Made by a program: the position numbers and the translations under genes. Of a stretch of 64,000 nucleotides of DNA, positions 1-8,607 are shown one piece after another (positions within the stretch are counted from its first letter, which is position 1; each line of letters opens with the position of its first letter). Origin of the DNA: Rhabdochlamydiaceae bacterium (lineage in GTDB: Bacteria > Chlamydiota > Chlamydiia > Chlamydiales > Rhabdochlamydiaceae); NCBI GenBank assembly GCA_019745395.1, contig JAIETG010000022.1:124001-188000 (forward strand). The letters are read 5' to 3'. The notes beneath the pieces were generated by a model. It did no database searches. It was not told the DNA's origin and saw only the letters and a list, made by a program, of their open reading frames with translations.

Positions 1-314
1 TTTTTTTCTGGTGGGTACCTACATACTCTTGGATAAAAAAGGTGGAAGAAGAGCAAGAAATGGCTTGTGATCAGAATGTTTTAAAATATGGCATTGCGGG
101 AGACTCTATAGCTTCAGCCTTGTGTAAAGTGGCAAGGCAACTAAAGACTCATCAAACCGTTTGTTATTTTAATAGCCGAGAGAACTCTACGGTAGCGCGA
201 ATTGAGGATATTCTAGGACTTAGAGCGGGGAGTCGGGACCCGGTTTTAGGACTTAATTTTTTTGGGGTAGTTCTTGGGGGATTTTTGTTATTGATATGCA
301 TGATGTATCTATAA
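1..314 (+). CDS. 3' part of an unknown gene; protein with C-terminal membrane anchor
   Basis: The reading frame that ends at 312-314 is open back to the first bases of the window, so this is the C-terminal part (about 100 residues) of a gene that starts upstream. The visible end is a soluble stretch followed by one strongly hydrophobic segment (NFFGVVLGGFLLLICMMYL) that finishes at the stop codon, as in a C-terminally anchored protein. A GTG at 42 could be an internal start, but no ribosome-binding site decides it. No family is recognised. The next gene starts 90 bases downstream on the same strand. Confidence 0.5.
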   Translation, partial: FFWWVPTYSWIKKVEEEQEMACDQNVLKYGIAGDSIASALCKVARQLKTHQTVCYFNSRENSTVARIEDILGLRAGSRDPVLGLNFFGVVLGGFLLLICMMYL

Positions 315-403
315 TCCCCTTTAAGTTGTGTTTTTTTGCTTTCAACTACTACAGGTGTAGTAGGTTTGGCTGTTAAGTTTTTTATCGTAAAAAGAGGAAC
401 TTT

Positions 404-1471
404 ATGAGTACTGGAGTCATACATTCGTTAAATAGCACCTCATACGCTAGTTTTTCACCTATGTCTTCTTCGAACAAATTTAAGAATCTCTCTTATGCGG
501 AATGTGAGCATATCTGGAGTTATGGAGGAAAATTAAACCTGCTTCTTCGAAACTTTTTGAATGCTGCAGCCAGAAGTCCTATGGTAGTTTTTTTTGTAGG
601 TAAAGCTTCTTCTTGCACAATGAAAACTCTTGTAACTCGATTGAAACTTCTATCAATCGTCAGCGTTCCCTTTAGTTTAGTGGATATAACCTCTATTTCT
701 CAAAAAATGGGCAAAAGTTTTTCGATCAATGATAAGGAGGGGCTCTTGATGAGCTCTTTATCTTTGACGATGACTGCAAGTGATGCATTGGATTCTTTCT
801 CGACTTTCACAAATTCTTTACTAACGATTAGCTCTGGCGATCCTATTCAGCTCTTTTCCTTAATAGGACTTCCTCTTGGTTTCATCATTGCGGGAACCGG
901 AACCGTTTCCCGTACAATTCATGTAGCAAAAGGTTTGAATCTTTATAAAAATATTCAGCCAGAAAGCTTTTTAAAGGAAAAAAATGTAGACAAAGCGATC
1001 TTAAAAAAAGAGCTGGAAGAAAAGCTTGGGATTGATGAAGTGCAAAAACTCATTAACTCACTTGCCTCTAAAGAGATGGATCCGACCAATTTGAAAAAAA
1101 TAGAGCAATTAAACGAAAAAAAGAAAGCTAGCATTTTAAGGTCTATTCCTAAAGATGCCATGCCAGCTTTTGAAAGGCTTTTTGCAATGTTTGATGTTCA
1201 AGATAGTTCCGTATTTACGGACCAAGAGCTTGAAGAGGTTTTCAACAATTTAAGAAATATACGAATGCATCTTGAGAAAAAAATGCGGGTAGATTCAGTT
1301 GGCATATTAGCCAATTTCATTGTTATCTCCGCTTTAGTTTTATTTAGCATGGGGATTGTAAATGCCCAGCCTTTTTTATTGATGGCGACAGCTTTTACTA
1401 TAAGATTGATCTCTCTTGCTTATCAAGATCAGAAAATACAATTCACTGATAAAATAAAAGGAGTTTTATGA
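404..1471 (+). CDS. hypothetical integral membrane protein, 355 aa
   Basis: Starts at ATG 404 with AAAGAGGAAC just upstream. The protein has a hydrophobic stretch near residues 75-100, a second around 145-165, a charged, lysine- and glutamate-rich helical middle (about 185-290) and a hydrophobic pair near residues 300-340. The layout of membrane hairpin, helical cytosolic part and membrane hairpin resembles the second half of the HEXXH protein at 2820-4493. I do not recognise the family. Its stop overlaps the start of the rhodanese gene (ATGA at 1468-1471), so the two are probably translated together. Confidence 0.75.
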   Translation: MSTGVIHSLNSTSYASFSPMSSSNKFKNLSYAECEHIWSYGGKLNLLLRNFLNAAARSPMVVFFVGKASSCTMKTLVTRLKLLSIVSVPFSLVDITSISQKMGKSFSINDKEGLLMSSLSLTMTASDALDSFSTFTNSLLTISSGDPIQLFSLIGLPLGFIIAGTGTVSRTIHVAKGLNLYKNIQPESFLKEKNVDKAILKKELEEKLGIDEVQKLINSLASKEMDPTNLKKIEQLNEKKKASILRSIPKDAMPAFERLFAMFDVQDSSVFTDQELEEVFNNLRNIRMHLEKKMRVDSVGILANFIVISALVLFSMGIVNAQPFLLMATAFTIRLISLAYQDQKIQFTDKIKGVL

Positions 1472-1917
1472 AAAAATCCCTATTTTCCTTGTTGTTAACA
1501 TCTCTATGTTTTGCTCCGTTTGCCTTATCTGCCAATTCCGGAGAGCGGTTTTTGCAATCTGAAGAAGCCGTTAAAATGGCCACTTACGGACACATCGATG
1601 CAAAAGGTCTAAAAGCTTTATTAGATTCTCAGACCCCTTTGATTTTACTCGATGCAAGAGGGGATAAGTGGAATGATGGGAACATCATTCCGGGCGCTAT
1701 CTTAGCTTCCTATGAAAATTCTGAGGAAGAGCTGGAGATGGTTATCCCGACGAAGGACAGTCTAGTAGTTGTGTATTGTTTTTCCTTTACTTGTCCACTC
1801 TCTGCTAGATTAGCGCAAAAATTAGTAGAATGGGGATATGTAAATGTCGTGGAATATCCAGCCGGATTGAAAGAGTGGCGAGATATTGCCAACTATCAAG
1901 TAGCACCAATTCAGTAA
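1468..1917 (+). CDS. exported rhodanese-like protein
   Basis: A signal peptide (MKKSLFSLLLTSLCFAPFALSA) precedes a single rhodanese domain. Visible family marks are the LILLDARG strand after about residue 55, the NIIPGAI loop and the active-site region VVVYCFSFTCPLSARLA, where the first Cys sits at the usual catalytic position. The loop lacks the CRxGxR pattern of a true thiosulfate sulfurtransferase. Rhodanese domains handle persulfide sulfur; here the role would be in the periplasm or outside the cell. It is the second gene of a coupled pair (ATGA overlap) with a membrane protein. Confidence 0.85.
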   Translation: MKKSLFSLLLTSLCFAPFALSANSGERFLQSEEAVKMATYGHIDAKGLKALLDSQTPLILLDARGDKWNDGNIIPGAILASYENSEEELEMVIPTKDSLVVVYCFSFTCPLSARLAQKLVEWGYVNVVEYPAGLKEWRDIANYQVAPIQ

Positions 1918-1939
1918 TTTTATTCATCCGTATTGAATT

Positions 1940-1966
1940 ATAGGTCGGAACCGTTTTTCGACCTAT
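1940..1966 (+). terminator. stem-loop after the rhodanese gene
   Basis: ATAGGTCG and CGACCTAT form an 8-bp stem around a T-rich loop, 23 bases after the rhodanese stop. There is no clear T-run after it, so this is at best a weak terminator or an RNA-stabilising hairpin. Confidence 0.35.
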
Positions 1967-2014
1967 GGAAGAGTCTTGTTTGTGATTACTACGCTTGTAG
2001 TAGGTTGGGGAGAG

Positions 2015-2911
2015 ATGGGTAATATAGCTTTATCGACCACTTTTGGAAGTGGGTTAAAAGACGAAGAATATGCAGAGTATCATATTCTTCGAAAAAAAGC
2101 GTCAACGATGGATGAACTACAACTAGAAAAATTCCAGTCGCTTATTAGAACGAATTTTAGCAAATATAAGAAATTTACGGTGCTGAGTGTTGGAAGTGGG
2201 GAAGGGGATTTTGATAGGGATTTTATCAAGTCTATTGCTTCGAGAATTGATCGTTACGTTTGTATCGAACCTTTAAAAGAGCACTTGGGACCTTTAAAGG
2301 CCAATCTTCTGAAAGTTTTGTCTGAGGATCAAATTGAAATTCATCAGACAACGGCTGAAGATTTCTATACAGATCGAAAATTTGATATCATTCACAATGT
2401 CCATGTACTTCATTGGATAAAAAATCCTGTAGGTTTTTTGAAAAAGCTTGAGTCCTACTTGTCCAAAGGAGGATTGAATATCACAGTTCTGCAGTCTGAA
2501 AGCGGCATGCCGCGGTTATATTCGAAATTAAAGCCTACTAGTAAGGGAAGCTTAACAGCGGAAAAACTACTTCTAGGCATGCGTAAGGAAGGAATCACTC
2601 ATTACCGGATCGATTATGTTCCATCAGAACTCGATGTAACAAGCATTGCTAATCGGCAAGTGAAGGGGAAAAAAATCTTAGAGTTTGTAATTTCTGCTAA
2701 ATTAACAAATGCGCAGTTTTTTCAAGCTGTGCCCTTAGTGCTTGAATTGGCAGAAATACGTAAAAATAAAACGGTTATTTCAGAACCTTTTGCATTCGTT
2801 GTAAATGAAAGAAAACCGTTTAACTGGTATCTGTACAAACAATCTCTTGCTGAGATCTTTGGAAAGCTTGTAAATCTACCTTTTTGGATACCAGATCGCT
2901 CCACTTTTTGA
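2015..2911 (+). CDS. class I SAM-dependent methyltransferase-like protein
   Basis: The start is placed at ATG 2015 because GGGGAG lies just upstream; longer versions from TTG 1976 lack a site. Motif I is clear (VLSVGSGEGDFD), followed by an acidic strand end (CIEPLK) and a motif IV region (FDIIHNVHVLHWI). The general layout, with an N-terminal helix pair before motif I, recalls the histamine N-methyltransferase-like group, but the substrate cannot be inferred. No signal peptide. The last 92 bases overlap the convergent gene 2820-4493, an unusually long tail overlap. Confidence 0.75.
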   Translation: MGNIALSTTFGSGLKDEEYAEYHILRKKASTMDELQLEKFQSLIRTNFSKYKKFTVLSVGSGEGDFDRDFIKSIASRIDRYVCIEPLKEHLGPLKANLLKVLSEDQIEIHQTTAEDFYTDRKFDIIHNVHVLHWIKNPVGFLKKLESYLSKGGLNITVLQSESGMPRLYSKLKPTSKGSLTAEKLLLGMRKEGITHYRIDYVPSELDVTSIANRQVKGKKILEFVISAKLTNAQFFQAVPLVLELAEIRKNKTVISEPFAFVVNERKPFNWYLYKQSLAEIFGKLVNLPFWIPDRSTF

Positions 2912-4493
2912 GGACGCGTCCCATGGGCTTACCGCTCCATTGATGGTTTTTCCATAAAGGGTACATGACATTCCAAACCTCTGCAGACAGGGCTTGGGTG
3001 AGGGCAAATTGTCTTCGAATCACTTGAGCCCGTTGATGACTTAAAACAATGTTCACGATGCAGCCAACGATCAATACTGCGAAGAATATCAAATTAAGCC
3101 CTGGGACGAAAAAGGCTGCTATGATCAAGCTTGCGCAAGCAATCGTTGATACTAAATGCGCTACACTTAACATTTTTGCAGCTATGGGAACTATGAAGTC
3201 TGGACATCGGAAATCTTTGTAAAGTTGATAGGCCGAAGATAGTACGGACGCTCCAATAAAGACGATGGATACATAGCCAAGCATGGTTGCTGCACTTTGT
3301 AGTGAAGGGGTTGCTAGAGCTAAAAAACTCAATATTTTAGATGTTACGGCTGTGATTAGACCGATGACCGAGGCCGTAGTTAGTGCTGTTTGAACCCGAT
3401 CTTTTGGCAGTTTTTTTTCCCAATTTGAGAGGATTTCTTTTTTAGAGATATCGAGAGTTTTCTCAGGCATTGTTTCTAATAGATAATTGATGAAATCCAC
3501 AAATACTGGACTTGTATGTAGTTCTTCTATCTTGATTTTTTCTAGCAGTTTTTTTTGAGGATATGCTTCATAATATTTTTTAAGTAGCTCAGCAACTTTA
3601 GGGTCGTTTCCTGTTGTTTGTATCCAGTGTTTTAAAGCTAGAGCATCGGGTACAACATCTTTGATCTGGGATTTTGTGTGTAAGTAAGAGGCTCCAGCGA
3701 CCACTGGAACGAAGCCAGTCCAGAAGACCGCAGTGGAAATGGCGATGTCTTGTGCAGGAATTCCTGTTACAGTGCTCATTTGTAAAGCAAAATTGGCAAA
3801 ATCGTGACCGTTGGATGCTGCTGTTCTCATTTGGCTTGTAGACATGGCCGCGGCACTAATGGGATATGCAGCATTCATCATATTATCGGCAAGCCCAAAG
3901 CCCACTAAGGCATTTCCTAATATCGGGGAGCGTTTTTTTAAATGCATTCCGCCGGTTACAGAAAGCGTATCTAAAGCAAGCCCTGGAAGTGATCCTGCAA
4001 CAGAAATCCAAGCATCTTGTCCAGAGGGGCCCATTGCTTGCCCAAGTCCATTTGGTTGACTAGAGGAAGAATGAGATGTCCATCCAGCTCCAGTACCTAA
4101 GAAGAGCCATTGGAAAAAGCCCATCAATCCTCCTTGGAAAGAATGAGCGCGGGTCATCTTATGAAAGTTATCCCATCCATCCACTCCGTATTGAGGATCA
4201 CTGGAATGTGATGTGAGTCCGTACCCTAAAAGTCCATGGCCTACGACTTCGTGCAATCCAGTAGTTGCTCCAGTACTTTTCGCAAAAAGAGCAAGTTCCC
4301 CTCCACCGCAAAGGCTTATCGCTTCTTTTACACGTCGATTTGCAGTGTTGCCATTTTCTTTTTGAGCACAAAATGCAGAGACTTTAGCATTGTTAAACAT
4401 TTGTGCAATTTTAGGAGATTCAATAAGTTTAGACGGATCTTTTTCCGGAAGTGTTGGATTTTTTTTAAATTTATTGTTTATTGCTGAAATCAT
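2820..4493 (-). CDS. membrane protein with HEXXH motif, putative zinc metallopeptidase
   Basis: A 557-residue protein starting at ATG 4493. An HEXXH motif (LHEVVGHG; His81, Glu82, His86) lies in a Gly-rich hydrophobic stretch, as in zinc metallopeptidases. Further conserved-looking stretches rich in Gly, Ser and His follow to about residue 260. The C-terminal half has two pairs of hydrophobic segments (about 370-430 and 445-490) around charged linkers. The third zinc ligand is not obvious, and it is not a textbook M48, M50 or M41 protein. Peptidase activity is inferred only from the motif. Its 3' end overlaps the convergent methyltransferase gene by 92 bases. Confidence 0.7.
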   Translation of the reverse strand: MISAINNKFKKNPTLPEKDPSKLIESPKIAQMFNNAKVSAFCAQKENGNTANRRVKEAISLCGGGELALFAKSTGATTGLHEVVGHGLLGYGLTSHSSDPQYGVDGWDNFHKMTRAHSFQGGLMGFFQWLFLGTGAGWTSHSSSSQPNGLGQAMGPSGQDAWISVAGSLPGLALDTLSVTGGMHLKKRSPILGNALVGFGLADNMMNAAYPISAAAMSTSQMRTAASNGHDFANFALQMSTVTGIPAQDIAISTAVFWTGFVPVVAGASYLHTKSQIKDVVPDALALKHWIQTTGNDPKVAELLKKYYEAYPQKKLLEKIKIEELHTSPVFVDFINYLLETMPEKTLDISKKEILSNWEKKLPKDRVQTALTTASVIGLITAVTSKILSFLALATPSLQSAATMLGYVSIVFIGASVLSSAYQLYKDFRCPDFIVPIAAKMLSVAHLVSTIACASLIIAAFFVPGLNLIFFAVLIVGCIVNIVLSHQRAQVIRRQFALTQALSAEVWNVMYPLWKNHQWSGKPMGRVLKKWSDLVSKKVDLQAFQRSQQEIVCTDTS

Positions 4494-4742
4494 GATAAAT
4501 TTCTTGTTTTGTTTTATATATTATAATCATGTTTTTCGTTAATTAGAAGTGTAATTGTTTTAAAGTTTGTTTGTTTTAGTTTTTGTTAAATGTAATTATT
4601 TTGATCCTTATATGTAAATTTATAAAACGCATTCAAAATTTGAATGTAATACATTTTTTGGCTTCGAAGATATTTAGAATTCTGGATAACTTAGGTGTTT
4701 TTAGGTAGGATTGCCGTACACTTAAAAATATAGGAATTGCTC

Positions 4743-5405
4743 ATGATCAAAGCTCACCTGGCAACTTTTGCATTATTTATGACCTCTTTATCGGCAATCG
4801 CAGCGGATGATCGTTGCTCCAATCAAACTACAATTGCTGCCTATGAATTGAGCATTCAAGAATATATTGCTAAAACTACACCTGAGTATTGTGCTGGTTT
4901 TAATGCTTGGATAGACGCTTCATTATCGTTGCTGCCTCTCGATGCACATATCCTAGAGATTGGCTCTGCTTTTGGAAGAGACGCTCAATATATCGAATCC
5001 AAAGGATTTTCAGTAGAGCGCACCGATGCTACTAAGGGATTTGTTTCCTTATTGCAAGAAAAGGGCTACTATGCCCGTCTATTTAATGTGTTAACGGAGG
5101 ATTTTTCGGCCGTTTACGACCTTGTTTTCGCAAATAGAGTCTTTTTGCACTTCACACCTTTTGAATTAGAATCCGTATTGAATAAAATCAAGGCCAGTTT
5201 GACAGATAAAGGGATCCTTGCCTTTTCTCTTAAGAAAGGGGAGGGAGAAGAGTGGTCTGAAGAAAAATTAGGCAACCCTCGCTACTATTGCTACTGGAGT
5301 AGGGATAAGATCCAATCCTTACTAGAGCTATCGGGATTTGAAGTGATCTCGATAGCAGAAGATGATAAATTTTTGCAGGTGATAGCAAGATATTCTATGG
5401 CCTAG
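4743..5405 (+). CDS. exported SAM-dependent methyltransferase-like protein
   Basis: ATG 4743 is chosen because AGGA is seven bases upstream; a TTG two codons earlier is less likely. The first about 21 residues form a signal peptide ending SLSAIAADD. The mature part has a class I methyltransferase core: motif I ILEIGSAFGRDAQYI, an acidic motif II (VERTDAT), motif IV (YDLVFANRVFLHF) and a late GILAFSLKKG strand, like small TehB/UbiE-type enzymes. A methyltransferase with an export signal has no S-adenosylmethionine in the periplasm, so it may act in the host. The 3' end overlaps the convergent ankyrin gene by 11 bases. Confidence 0.75.
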   Translation: MIKAHLATFALFMTSLSAIAADDRCSNQTTIAAYELSIQEYIAKTTPEYCAGFNAWIDASLSLLPLDAHILEIGSAFGRDAQYIESKGFSVERTDATKGFVSLLQEKGYYARLFNVLTEDFSAVYDLVFANRVFLHFTPFELESVLNKIKASLTDKGILAFSLKKGEGEEWSEEKLGNPRYYCYWSRDKIQSLLELSGFEVISIAEDDKFLQVIARYSMA

Positions 5406-6714
5406 AATCTTTCAGATATTTTGCAATATCAGATAGATATTTACTTTCAGCTATATGAATATCTTCTTCAGAGATGATAGCTCCTCCTCTAACTAAGCAT
5501 TGAACCATAGGAAAATCCTCTGCCAAAATTGCGTAGTGCATAGCTGAATTTCCCTTTGAATCTCTTGTCTGTGCACTGACTCCATGATCTAGAAGGTATT
5601 TTGTTTCTTTCAAAAATCCATGGGAAACAGTCCAAATAAGAGGATGTTCACCATTGATTTGGCACTGGTTAATGTCTATTCCTTGTATTTCTATGAAATT
5701 GTGGAAATTTTCCTTTAAGTGTTTGTTTCTTGTTTGTAGAGAGGGCTCTGCAGGAAAATGTATGGTTATAGATTGATTTAAAGAGTTTAGGTAATCTATT
5801 ACTCGCATTCCTCTTGCTTTATCTAAGACTCGGGGCAGGTCTGATATATCTGCGTTATTATCTATGAGGATTCTTATCGCATCATATCGTCCTAAGCGTG
5901 CAGCTAAAGTAAGAGGGGATATACCGCGAGCGTTTAAGAGATTTATGTTAGCTCCCTGCTCGATAAGCCATTGAAGGCAATTCAGCTTGTTTTTGACAAT
6001 AGTCTTTGTAAGCGCAGTACTGCCACATTTGTCTTGATCATCGAGATCCCCCCCCCTAGTTGCGAAATATTGTAAAGCTTCTAAAAAGCCTACTTCAGCT
6101 GCAACCATAAATGCATTTTCTTGTTTTGTTCTATCTTTAGTCTGAGGATGTGCTCCCTTTTCTGTAAGAGGAACGATCATGCTCATGTCTTTATTGCGAA
6201 CTGCTTGTTTTAATGCAGTATTGCCAATCTTAGTTTCTAACAAAGGATTTGCATTTTGACTTAAGAGATACAAAAAGCTGGGCAGGTCTTGATTGGATGT
6301 AGCTAGGAAAAGAGCTGTGCTTCCATCTTGACTTTGATGGTCGATATTAGCTCCTAAGGCGATTATCTTAGGTAAGATGTGATGTTGGGCCTTGTGAGCA
6401 GCAGCAAGTAGTGGAGTCCATCTTTTTTGGTCGGATTCGTTGACATTACATCCCAGTTTTTTTAGTGTGTTTAGTAGATCTGCATTTCCGTAAAGAGCTG
6501 CCATTGTCATAACAGATCGTCCATATTTATCTGTACCGCGCAAACTAATTCCTTGACTGTGAAGATCTTCTATTTCTCTTTCTATCGAGGCTTCACTGAT
6601 TCTTTTAAAAGTTTCTTGAACTCTCGGATCGATCTTTACAGAGTTGCAATAGTAGGTGTCTGTTGTTGGGACAGTAGTTGGAAGAGACGCTTGAGTGCCG
6701 TTGAGTTTTTGCAT
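5395..6714 (-). CDS. ankyrin-repeat protein
   Basis: About 440 residues from ATG 6714 (an earlier TTG at 6759 adds 15 unconvincing residues). Roughly nine ankyrin repeats are recognisable through the recurring G-x-TPL-x-A-A and L-L-x-x-G-A-(N/D) pattern, for example KRWTPLLAAAHKA, DGSTALFLATSN, CGSTALTKTIVK, RGISPLTLAARLG and KGNSAMHYAI. A less regular stretch at about 310-350 separates the last two repeats. There is no signal peptide or membrane segment. Ankyrin repeats mediate protein-protein contacts; in intracellular bacteria such proteins are often secreted effectors, but no secretion signal can be proven here. Confidence 0.85.
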   Translation of the reverse strand: MQKLNGTQASLPTTVPTTDTYYCNSVKIDPRVQETFKRISEASIEREIEDLHSQGISLRGTDKYGRSVMTMAALYGNADLLNTLKKLGCNVNESDQKRWTPLLAAAHKAQHHILPKIIALGANIDHQSQDGSTALFLATSNQDLPSFLYLLSQNANPLLETKIGNTALKQAVRNKDMSMIVPLTEKGAHPQTKDRTKQENAFMVAAEVGFLEALQYFATRGGDLDDQDKCGSTALTKTIVKNKLNCLQWLIEQGANINLLNARGISPLTLAARLGRYDAIRILIDNNADISDLPRVLDKARGMRVIDYLNSLNQSITIHFPAEPSLQTRNKHLKENFHNFIEIQGIDINQCQINGEHPLIWTVSHGFLKETKYLLDHGVSAQTRDSKGNSAMHYAILAEDFPMVQCLVRGGAIISEEDIHIAESKYLSDIAKYLKDSRP

Positions 6715-6946
6715 GGAAAGTACAGTTTTTAGATTAAAAGCCGGATAGTTTATTAGCAAGATTGGAAAAAATCAACGCAATCTTTCGTAATACATCTAAA
6801 TTACTTGCCGCTCCTAATAACCAATTCAAATTTGAGGAGACTTATATTTTGTCGTCTTGATAAATAAACTTTATTTGCTTTTGTGTAAAAAAATATTTTA
6901 TCTTATTGATTTGCAGTTGTTAACGCATTTAAGATGAATAAATAAC

Positions 6947-6976
6947 TTGACACTCTTTTGTTTTTGGTTTGATAAT
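6947..6976 (+). promoter_or_regulatory. sigma-70 promoter of the ferritin pair
   Basis: TTGACA at 6947-6952 and GATAAT at 6971-6976 with an 18-base spacer. It lies about 120 bases before the first ferritin start, so the mRNA would have a leader of roughly 110 bases. The rest of the 6715-7095 gap is AT-rich with no gene seen. Confidence 0.65.
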
Positions 6977-7095
6977 TAGTTTTGAGATTTAGTTGGAGTT
7001 TATTTTAGTTTGAGAGATCTTAATTTGAATTTGCGATGAAATTTTTTCAGTGCTTTTAGTTCGTAGTATGTTTTAATAAAAATAAGGGGATATTT

Positions 7096-7791
7096 ATGAG
7101 AAATAATAAAAAAAATAAAACTGCAAAACCAATCCGAAATAGAGAGGCCAAGCCTGTAAGCAAATTTTATGCTCAGATGACTCCTCTTTCAGGGGAACTT
7201 TTGAAGTTGCTCGAACAGCAAATGGCAGCAGAGTACAAGGCAGCTCTTTTTTACCAGCAACAAACAGTTTACTTTGAGAGGTTAGGTCTTACAGGATTTT
7301 CGAAATGGTGTAAAAATCGCTACACAGAAGAGCTCTCTCATGCTACTGCAATTATGCACTATTTGTTAGCCAGAGGTGTCAAGACTCACATTCCCAATGT
7401 GCTTGTAATGGACAAGACGTTTCATGATGCAGGTTCTGTTTTTGAAGCTATGCTAGCTTTAGAAGTTTCTTTTACTGGAACCATCAATAAGATCCACAAG
7501 AAATCTATGACCTTGAATGATCATGAAACCTTGTCTTTTGCTCAGAATCTCATAAAAAAACAGATTAATGGGGAGTATCTTTTGGCAAGACTTATTAAGC
7601 GCATTCGTTTTGTGAAAAATGACCCAACTGCGTTGTTAGATATTGATCAGGAATTAGAGGCTAAAATAGCTGGTGAAGGAAGTATATCTACCAATTATCG
7701 ACCGAATGCTAAAGCTTCTAGTGAAGTTGTGCAATATGGAACTTCAGCCTATGAAGAAGGTGGTGGGATTTTGCCAAAGGATTTTTGGTAA
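7096..7791 (+). CDS. ferritin-like protein, copy 1
   Basis: A 231-residue ferritin of the bacterial FtnA type with a lysine-rich N-terminal extension (about 28 residues) and a disordered C-terminal tail. Set against E. coli FtnA, the di-iron ligands appear as Glu46, Glu79, His82 and Glu123. In helix D the run KKQINGEY keeps the Gln (156), but the position of FtnA Glu130 seems to be Gly159, so one ligand may be lost. Start ATG 7096 has AAGGGG upstream. It stores iron or oxidises Fe2+ in the cytosol. A close paralogue follows after 36 bases in the same transcript. Confidence 0.85.
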   Translation: MRNNKKNKTAKPIRNREAKPVSKFYAQMTPLSGELLKLLEQQMAAEYKAALFYQQQTVYFERLGLTGFSKWCKNRYTEELSHATAIMHYLLARGVKTHIPNVLVMDKTFHDAGSVFEAMLALEVSFTGTINKIHKKSMTLNDHETLSFAQNLIKKQINGEYLLARLIKRIRFVKNDPTALLDIDQELEAKIAGEGSISTNYRPNAKASSEVVQYGTSAYEEGGGILPKDFW

Positions 7792-7827
7792 CCGTACTTT
7801 TTAATCTAATAAAATAAGGGATATTAT

Positions 7828-8496
7828 ATGAAAAAAAATAAAACAATAAAGTCAGTTAAAAATAAATCCGAAGATTTTGATTCCGTTCAAATGACACCTC
7901 TTTCTGGGGAGATTTTAAAGTTACTCGAACAGCAAATGGCAGAAGAGTACAAAGAAGCTCTTTTTTATTTGCAGCAGACAGTTTATTTTGAAAGAGTTGG
8001 TCTTACCGGTTTTTCAAAATGGTGTAAAAATCATTATACAGAAGAGCTCTCTCACGCTACTGCAATTATGAACTATTTATTAGCCAGAGGCGTCAATGCC
8101 CGTATCTCCAATGTAATTGTAATCGACAAGACATTTCATGATGCAGGTTCTATTTTTGAAGCTATGCTTGCTTTGGAAGTCTCCTCTACCGGAACTATCA
8201 ATAACATTCATAGGAAGTCTTTGGCCTTGAATGATCATGAAACTCTGTCTTTTGTACAGACCTTGATAAAAAAACAAATTGATGAAGAATATCTTTTGGC
8301 AAAACTTGTTAAGCGCATTCGTTTTGTCAAACAAGATCCGACAGCGTTGTTAAATATTGATCAAGAGTTAGAGGCTAGCACGATTAATGAAGGAGTTATC
8401 TCAGCAAACTATCGAGTGTTGAATAGCAGTGCTAAAGCGGTTGGAGTTTTTGGCTCCTCAGCACTTTCTTATGTCGGGGCTTCTAACGACTTGTAA
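7828..8496 (+). CDS. ferritin-like protein, copy 2
   Basis: A 222-residue paralogue of the preceding gene and highly similar over the whole ferritin domain, so the pair arose by tandem duplication. The four-helix di-iron ligands correspond to Glu40, Glu73, His76 and Glu117, and helix D reads KKQIDEEY, which keeps a Glu (153) where copy 1 has Gly. This copy therefore looks like the catalytically complete one. The tails of the two proteins differ completely after about residue 190. Start ATG 7828 has AAGGG upstream. A hairpin terminator follows the stop. Confidence 0.87.
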   Translation: MKKNKTIKSVKNKSEDFDSVQMTPLSGEILKLLEQQMAEEYKEALFYLQQTVYFERVGLTGFSKWCKNHYTEELSHATAIMNYLLARGVNARISNVIVIDKTFHDAGSIFEAMLALEVSSTGTINNIHRKSLALNDHETLSFVQTLIKKQIDEEYLLAKLVKRIRFVKQDPTALLNIDQELEASTINEGVISANYRVLNSSAKAVGVFGSSALSYVGASNDL

Positions 8497-8520
8497 AAAT
8501 ATCGAAATTTTTTATGTTAT

Positions 8521-8543
8521 CTATTCGTGTGAATAGATTTTTT
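8521..8543 (+). terminator. terminator of the ferritin pair
   Basis: CTATTC-GTGT-GAATAG stem with a four-base loop followed at once by ATTTTTT, 24 bases after the stop of the second ferritin gene. Confidence 0.75.
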
Positions 8544-8549
8544 GAATTT

Positions 8550-8598
8550 GGCAAAGCTGCTACTCTCCGCAGTCGGGAGAAGTTTGGCAGCTTTTGCC
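8550..8598. other. nested stem-loop between convergent genes
   Basis: An outer stem of GGCAAAGCTGC with GCAGCTTTTGCC (11 pairs, one bulged T) encloses an inner stem TCTCC/GGAGA. It starts seven bases after the ferritin terminator and lies 9 bases past the stop of the minus-strand chorismate mutase gene. Neither side has a T-run, so it is not a standard intrinsic terminator. Confidence 0.5.
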
Positions 8599-8607
8599 TG
8601 GTAAAAC

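Noticed and set aside
7096-8496. The ferritin pair as Dps or bacterioferritin
   Set aside because: The Glu/His ligand pattern (E, ExxH, E, Q) follows FtnA; there is no haem Met position as in bacterioferritin, and the length exceeds Dps.
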